Source: Solirubrobacteraceae bacterium (GTDB lineage: Bacteria; Actinomycetota; Thermoleophilia; Solirubrobacterales; Solirubrobacteraceae). Taken from it: 31,985 nt of DNA. The stretch is from positions 1-31,985 of the forward strand of contig JADGPO010000074.1 in NCBI GenBank assembly GCA_017882405.1, read 5' to 3'. The position numbers and the translations under genes were made by a program. The notes below the pieces were generated by a model, which saw only the letters and a list, made by a program, of their open reading frames with translations, did not search any database and was not told the DNA's origin. This document shows positions 28,047 to 31,985 of this stretch, one piece after another (position 1 is the stretch's first letter; every line of letters starts with the position of its first letter).

Positions 28047-28369
28047 GCTACCGCGTCCCGGCGGGCACGGCCGGCCCGCACCTCTTCCAGGCGCGCCAGC
28101 ACGCGCTCGTAGTCGTCGTAGCGGCGGACCACCGGGGTCCAGGCCCATCCGGGTTGCTCGCGCAGCTCGGGGGCGAACGCAATCGCGTTCGTGCGCCCGC
28201 CGGCGCGATGAGCGGCGAGCATCGGACAGACGCCGTCGCCGGTCGCGTCGGCCCCGGCGATGATCGGGTTCGACGCGATGCCCTCGAGCATCGCGACGCG
28301 TGTGTGGCGCGGCAGGGACTCGATCGCCCGCCGCAGGTCATCAAGGGTCGCTGCGGATCGCCTTCGCAT
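27788..28369 (-). CDS. Conserved hypothetical protein, C-terminus overlapping the SDR gene
   Basis: 193 codons from ATG 28369. The first about 105 residues look like a real, conserved small protein: LDDLRRAIESLPRHTRVAML, EGIASNPIIAGADATGDGVC, PMLAAHRAGGRTNAIAFA and RRYDDYERVLARLEEVRAG, which I recognise as a hypothetical family in related actinobacteria. From about position 28046 downwards the frame continues 259 nt antisense to the SDR gene with low-complexity sequence, so the native stop was probably lost or a frameshift occurred near the SDR end. Function unknown; no membrane segments. Confidence 0.6.
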   Translation of the reverse strand: MRRRSAATLDDLRRAIESLPRHTRVAMLEGIASNPIIAGADATGDGVCPMLAAHRAGGRTNAIAFAPELREQPGWAWTPVVRRYDDYERVLARLEEVRAGRARRDAVAQAIAPGRWNTISGITQAGDTRSSMRTASAMSCGRIMSCAATFSLMKSVIGVSTNAGHSAQDLMPSCPSSLFIASVKQMTPALVAE

Positions 28370-28388
28370 AGGGTTAGCCGTCGGACGA

Positions 28389-28421
28389 GACGGCGGTGGG
28401 GCGACTGTACCCACCGCCGTC
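28389..28421. promoter_or_regulatory. 33-bp perfect dyad upstream of the F420-dependent oxidoreductase
   Basis: GACGGCGGTGGG (28389-28400) and CCCACCGCCGTC (28410-28421), 12-bp arms and a 9-nt loop, between the divergent hypothetical gene and the LLM gene. It could be an operator, a leader hairpin, or a terminator for read-through from the SDR. The Shine-Dalgarno sequence AAAGGAA lies 29 nt further on. Confidence 0.5.
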
Positions 28422-28464
28422 GGCGCGCCCAAGAGACCGCCTGGCCACGAAAGGAATCTTGCAG

Positions 28465-29499
28465 ATGAAGCTTGGATTGAACGTCGCCTACTGGGGCATG
28501 GGGATGGGCCCGCAGGACCAGCTGGAGGTGGTCCAGGAGGCCGAGCGGCTCGGCTTTGACTCCGTGTGGGCCGCCGAGGCCTACGGCTCGGACGCCGCCA
28601 CCGTGCTCGCCTGGCTGGCCGCCGGCACCACCACGATCAAGCTCGGCTCGGCCATCTTCCAGATGCCCGGACGCTCGCCCGCGCTGACCGCGATGACGGC
28701 CGCGACGATCGACGAGCTGTCCGACGGGCGGATGGTGCTCGGCATCGGCTCCTCGGGGCCGCAGGTTGCCGAGGGCTGGCACGGCCAGCGCTTCGGCAAA
28801 CAGATCCAGCGCACCCGCGAGTACGTGGCGGTGGTGCGCAAGGCGCTGGCGCGCGAGCGCCTCGAGTTCAAGGGCGAGACCCTCGAGCTGCCGCTGCCCG
28901 ACGGACCGGGCAAGGCGCTGAAGCTGATGATCGCTCCCAAGCAGGAGCGGATCCCGATCTACCTGGCGGCCATCGGACCCAACAACACGGCGCTGGCGGG
29001 CGAGATCGCCGACGGCTGGATCCCGACGTTCTTCTCGCCCGAGTTCGTCGCCGACTTCCGCGAGCTGCTGCAGACGGGCGCCGACCGGGTCGGACGCTCG
29101 CTGCAAGGCTTCGACATCGCGCCCACCGTCCAGACCTACGTGTCCGACGACCGCACGGCGGCCCGCAACCTGATGCGCCCGCTGCTGGCGCTGTACATCG
29201 GCGGGATGGGCTCGCGCAAGCAGAACTTCTACAACAACCTGGTGCAGCGCTATGGCTTCGAGGACGCCGCTCTAAACGTGCAGGACCTCTACCTGGAGGA
29301 CAAGAAGGCCGAGGCCGGCGAGGCCCTCCCGGACGAGTTGATCGACATGGTGTGCCTGTGCGGGCCCCGCGATTTCGTGCGCGAGCGGCTGGCCGCCTAT
29401 CGCGACGCCGGCGTGGGCACCCTGATGGTCACCCCGATGGCCTTTGACCGCCAGGAGCGGATCGAGCAGCTGCGCGCGGTGGCCGAGCTGGCCGCTTGA
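28465..29499 (+). CDS. LLM-class F420-dependent oxidoreductase
   Basis: 344 aa, luciferase-like monooxygenase fold. Members in actinobacteria usually use coenzyme F420 for hydride transfer. Seen: MKLGLNVAYWGMGMGPQDQL, EAERLGFDSVWAAEAYGSDA, TTTIKLGSAIFQMPGRSPALTA, DELSDGRMVLGIGSSGPQVAEGWHG, IPIYLAAIGPNNTALAGEIADGWIPTFF, all in the order of the LLM family. ATG 28465 follows AAAGGAA at 8 nt. Its TGA overlaps the TTG of the glycosyltransferase, implying a joint pathway. Substrate unknown. Confidence 0.9.
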   Translation: MKLGLNVAYWGMGMGPQDQLEVVQEAERLGFDSVWAAEAYGSDAATVLAWLAAGTTTIKLGSAIFQMPGRSPALTAMTAATIDELSDGRMVLGIGSSGPQVAEGWHGQRFGKQIQRTREYVAVVRKALARERLEFKGETLELPLPDGPGKALKLMIAPKQERIPIYLAAIGPNNTALAGEIADGWIPTFFSPEFVADFRELLQTGADRVGRSLQGFDIAPTVQTYVSDDRTAARNLMRPLLALYIGGMGSRKQNFYNNLVQRYGFEDAALNVQDLYLEDKKAEAGEALPDELIDMVCLCGPRDFVRERLAAYRDAGVGTLMVTPMAFDRQERIEQLRAVAELAA

Positions 29500-30719
29500 G
29501 CGCGGCCCGGCCGCTGCGCTTCTTCCTCGGGGCCTTCGGGCAACCCGGCCACGCCTTCCCGATGCTGGCCCTGGGCGCCGAGCTGGCCGCCCGCGGCCAC
29601 GAGGTGACCTTCGAGACGTGGTCGCGCTGGCGCGACCACGTGGAGGCCCACGGGATGCGCTTCGTGGCGGCGCCCGAGTATCCGGTGTTCCCCACCCAGG
29701 AGCGGCCGCTGCAGCCCTACGAGGCGGTCGTCCGGGCGGTCGCCGAGACCCGCCCGGCGGTGGCGGCGGCGCAGCCCGACGTGGTGGTGCACGACATCCT
29801 CACGCTGGCCCCGGCGCTGTCCGCCGAGCTGGAGTCGGTACCGGTGGCGACCCTGATCCCGCATGTCTACCCGGTCGGCGAACGGGGGTTGCCGCCGTAC
29901 GCGTTCGGCGCCCGCCGGCCGCGCACGGCGCTGGGCGCGACACTGTGGCGGGCCTTCGACCGTCCCGTGCGCGCGGGCCTCAAGCGGGGCCGCTCCGAGC
30001 TCAACGATGCCCGGCGCCGCGTCGGCCTGGGCCCGGTGTCCCGCCTGCACGGCGGGCTGAGCGAGGAGCTCTGCCTGGTGGGCACGCTGCCCCAGCTCGA
30101 GTACGCGCGCCGCTGGCCCGCGCACGTACACGTGGTCGGGCCACTGATGTGGGAGCCGCCGTTTCATCGCGTCGACCCGCCGCCGGGCGGGAAGCCGCTG
30201 GTGCTGGTGGCCCCGTCCACCGCCCAGGACCCGTCGCACCGGCTGCTGCGCGCGGCGCTGGAGGGCCTGGAGGACGAGCCGGTGCGAGTGCTGGCCACCT
30301 GGAACCGCCGGGCGCTGCCCGGACCCACGCGGGTGCCGGCCAACGTGCGGCTGGTGGAGTGGCTCTCCTACTCGCAGACGATGCCGGGGTGCGAGCTCGT
30401 GGTCTGCCACGCCGGGCACGGCACGCTGGTGCGCGCGCTGGCGTCGGGCTGCCGCGTGCTCGCCGTTCCCCACGTCGGCGACATGGCCGAGAACGCCGCA
30501 CGGGTGGACTGGTCCGGGGCGGGTGTGCGCCTCCCGTGGCCGCTGTTGTCAGCGCGGACGCTGCGCGTGGCGGTGCGGCGCGCCCTGCGCGAGAAGGCGC
30601 TGGGCGCGCGGGCGGCGCAGCTGGGCGCCTGGGCGGCGGCGCACCCCGGCGCTTCGCGGTCCGCCGATCTGGTGGCGGACCTTGCCATTAGGCGGCGGCG
30701 TGCGCCGGGTGGTCCATAG
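29496..30719 (+). CDS. UGT/MGT-type glycosyltransferase
   Basis: 407 aa, GT-B fold as in the glycosyltransferase-1 (UDP-glucuronosyl/macrolide) family. Seen: FFLGAFGQPGHAFPMLALGAELAARGHEVTF (the N-domain opening with the catalytic His region), PDVVVHDILTLAPALSAEL, and the donor-binding C-domain VRLVEWLSYSQTMPGCELVVCHAGHGTLVRAL with VPHVGDMAENAARVDWSGAGV (the H-x-G-x-G-T...P...D-x-x-x-N-A signature). The start is a TTG overlapping the LLM stop (TTGA). Probably glycosylates a lipophilic small molecule made or reduced by the LLM enzyme (inference). The last residues RRRRAPGGP read into a foreign junction. Confidence 0.88.
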   Translation: MSAARPLRFFLGAFGQPGHAFPMLALGAELAARGHEVTFETWSRWRDHVEAHGMRFVAAPEYPVFPTQERPLQPYEAVVRAVAETRPAVAAAQPDVVVHDILTLAPALSAELESVPVATLIPHVYPVGERGLPPYAFGARRPRTALGATLWRAFDRPVRAGLKRGRSELNDARRRVGLGPVSRLHGGLSEELCLVGTLPQLEYARRWPAHVHVVGPLMWEPPFHRVDPPPGGKPLVLVAPSTAQDPSHRLLRAALEGLEDEPVRVLATWNRRALPGPTRVPANVRLVEWLSYSQTMPGCELVVCHAGHGTLVRALASGCRVLAVPHVGDMAENAARVDWSGAGVRLPWPLLSARTLRVAVRRALREKALGARAAQLGAWAAAHPGASRSADLVADLAIRRRRAPGGP

Positions 30720-30850
30720 CAGCGCACGACCTCGGGCTCATAGCCGGCCTGCTGCAGCGACCTGTTGGCCTCGCCGCACGGGTGGGCGTGCACCGGCTTG
30801 CCGGCCGTCCACGTCCCGTAGCAGACGTAGAGCTTCGAGTCACTTCCTGA
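30713..30850 (-). pseudogene. Thioredoxin/GST-N-domain protein fragment
   Basis: Reads KLYVCYGTWTAGKPVHAHPC, GEANRSLQQAGYEPEVVRCY and G, then runs into the glycosyltransferase end. This matches the N-terminus of small glutaredoxin/glutathione-transferase-like proteins of actinobacteria, which go on for another 70-80 residues. There is no in-frame ATG or GTG at the right place, as the fragment begins only about 27 nt after the tRNA 3' end. Both ends are damaged. Confidence 0.6.
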
Positions 30851-30861
30851 TTCATCAGTAG

Positions 30862-30925
<64 letters not shown>

Positions 30926-30935
<10 letters not shown>

Positions 30936-31300
30936 TTATGGCGTAATGATAAGTCGGTTACTGGCGTGTCGCAACTCTCCGAAGAGTCCCCCGAGATCGT
31001 ATCGGGTAAGACGACGAACCCGTCCTCCACCTCGGCATGGCAGTTGGAGCACCGAAGCACGCATTTTCTTGCCTCGGTGCGCAGAGCCTGAAGCGACAGC
31101 GTGATCCCCTTTCGACTCAGCGCAAACCCCTTCCGCGCGGGATCAACATGATGGAACTCCAGCGCGCGAGGCTGCCGCTCGTAGCCGCAACCGGACGCTA
31201 CAACGCGGGGCAGCTGCCGCGCTCCACAAGCTCGATCTCTTTGACGAGCTCCTCGCGACGGTGAAACGCGTGACCAGGCAGCAGCTCGGGTGCGAGTTGC
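30926..31300 (-). pseudogene. HNH endonuclease, probably frameshifted
   Basis: The C-terminal part is clear: GCGYERQPRALEFHHVDPARK (HNH His pair), GITLSLQALRTEARKCVLRC and SNCHAEVEDGFVVLP (the CxxC...H finger). The upstream part REELVKEIELVERGSCP is in another frame that stops at 31198, so a frameshift near 31205-31225 separates the first zinc-binding cysteine from the rest. Family members have CxxCGY here. The 3' end of the frame runs into the 5' part of tRNA-Asn. Upstream sequence to about 31490 (KSWRSEDVDRAIEVCRQLA) may be its N-terminal region. Such HNH proteins are widespread small nucleases, often mobile. Confidence 0.6.
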
Positions 31301-31539
31301 CTGCAGACCTCGATGGCGCGATCCACATCTTCCGAACGCCACGACTTCCTCGGTCGATTTCGCACGGGTGCCGCCCCCAGAGCATGTGCCGACTCTCCCG
31401 CTTTGCGGACCTTTTGTCCCAGCAGTCGCCGGGCGCCGGCGGGCGTGCCCGGCGCGGTTGCCGTGCCCGCGCCGCCGCTAGCGGCCGGCAACGATCATTG
31501 CCGATGTCATGAGTGCGGATCGCCCGCCGGCCTTGCTCA

Positions 31540-31985
31540 TCAGTACGAGTTATTCGCCTGGTGAAACGTCCACGCTGTAGAAGGGTTACCGTAGCGACCT
31601 GTGATGTAGTTAGCCATCGCCGTTAGCTGCCCGACAACCGTCGTCGCGTTACCGCCATTCGCTGCATACCAGGAAGGCCCGGTTATACCCTGCGCGATAC
31701 CGTACGCGCCCGACGACGGGTTAGTGTCGGTTAGCGTGCCGTTGCTCTCCGATTTCACAAGCGCCATCCAATCGTCAATCTGCTTGCCCGACCAACCATG
31801 CGACGCGCCAATCGTGGTCAGCAGTGCCGTTGTTACCAGGCCGTGCGAGCCGGGCACGGGGGCGGCGCCCGGGGCGGGAGCGACTCCCTGAGCGGGAGCG
31901 ACGGGCGTGACCTTGAAGTCGTGCATCTCGTCGTAGGTGCCATGGAGGTTCGCGCCGCCTCCGTAGTGCGAGCTGGCCCAGTCGC
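31540..31985 (-). CDS. Phage-like lysozyme/transglycosylase domain protein, 5' end outside the window
   Basis: The frame is open to the right edge (DWASSHYGGGANLHGTYDEMHD before the ATG at 31926), so this is the C-terminal part of a longer protein. Seen: an Ala/Pro-rich linker (VAPAQGVAPAPGAAP), then a small lysozyme-like domain with WMALVKSESNGTLTDTNPSS (catalytic Glu in SES), GAYGIAQGITGPSWYAANGG and QLTAMANYITGRYGNPSTAW. This layout is typical of tape-measure or tail-associated peptidoglycan hydrolases of actinophages and of secreted transglycosylases. Base composition is visibly less GC-rich than the rest of the window, which supports a foreign origin. Confidence 0.75.
   Translation of the reverse strand, partial: DWASSHYGGGANLHGTYDEMHDFKVTPVAPAQGVAPAPGAAPVPGSHGLVTTALLTTIGASHGWSGKQIDDWMALVKSESNGTLTDTNPSSGAYGIAQGITGPSWYAANGGNATTVVGQLTAMANYITGRYGNPSTAWTFHQANNSY

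Overview
The window is a high-GC bacterial chromosome segment with short intergenic gaps and many 1-4 nt start/stop overlaps. The gene content suggests a soil actinobacterium, possibly of the Thermoleophilia/Solirubrobacterales type. It includes F420-dependent oxidoreductase chemistry, a MerR-DICT regulator, a phenylacetate (paa) oxygenase operon, and ST7-like TPR and HNH proteins. The lineage is an inference from gene families, not from a marker gene.

Left part (1-4554): the end of an ST7-like TPR protein, a type II NADH dehydrogenase divergent from a soluble transhydrogenase (SthA), and an alpha/beta hydrolase.

Central part (4526-16534): an aromatic-acid catabolic region. A leftward operon encodes an aldehyde dehydrogenase, an enoyl-CoA hydratase, a second aldehyde dehydrogenase and a benzoate-CoA-ligase-family enzyme. 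A rightward operon encodes the phenylacetyl-CoA epoxidase components PaaA, PaaD, PaaB and PaaC, then a 55-aa zinc-ribbon protein that looks like the detached C-terminus of PaaD. No PaaE reductase or classical PaaK is present. The regulator PaaX, two hotdog thioesterases and a FUSC-type aromatic-acid efflux protein complete the set. The two catabolic operons share a 156-bp divergent promoter region. It holds an 11-mer that recurs with one mismatch at the paaX start, a candidate PaaX operator.

Right part (16527-28100): intact genes mixed with decayed ones. Intact genes are a MazEF-type toxin-antitoxin pair with a 12-bp palindrome at its start, an Ogt methyltransferase, a VOC protein, a membrane protein, an MFS exporter with an ArsR-type regulator under twin identical palindromes, a TIGR01777 epimerase, a MerR-DICT regulator, a secreted aldose 1-epimerase and an SDR. 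Decayed genes are an SGNH hydrolase, a complete amino-acid ABC transporter operon (binding protein, permease and ATPase all broken), an SRPBCC-photolyase remnant, a DUF1275 fragment and an LtrA fragment. Several have large internal deletions.

Right end (28100-31985): a hypothetical protein, an F420-dependent LLM oxidoreductase overlapping a glycosyltransferase, a thioredoxin/GST-fold fragment, tRNA-Asn(GTT), a damaged HNH endonuclease and the 3' part of a phage-like lysozyme/transglycosylase gene running off the window.

The clearest biology is a compact, rearranged phenylacetate degradation module (split PaaD, short PaaB, no PaaE) and an unusually dense set of gene remnants with internal deletions.
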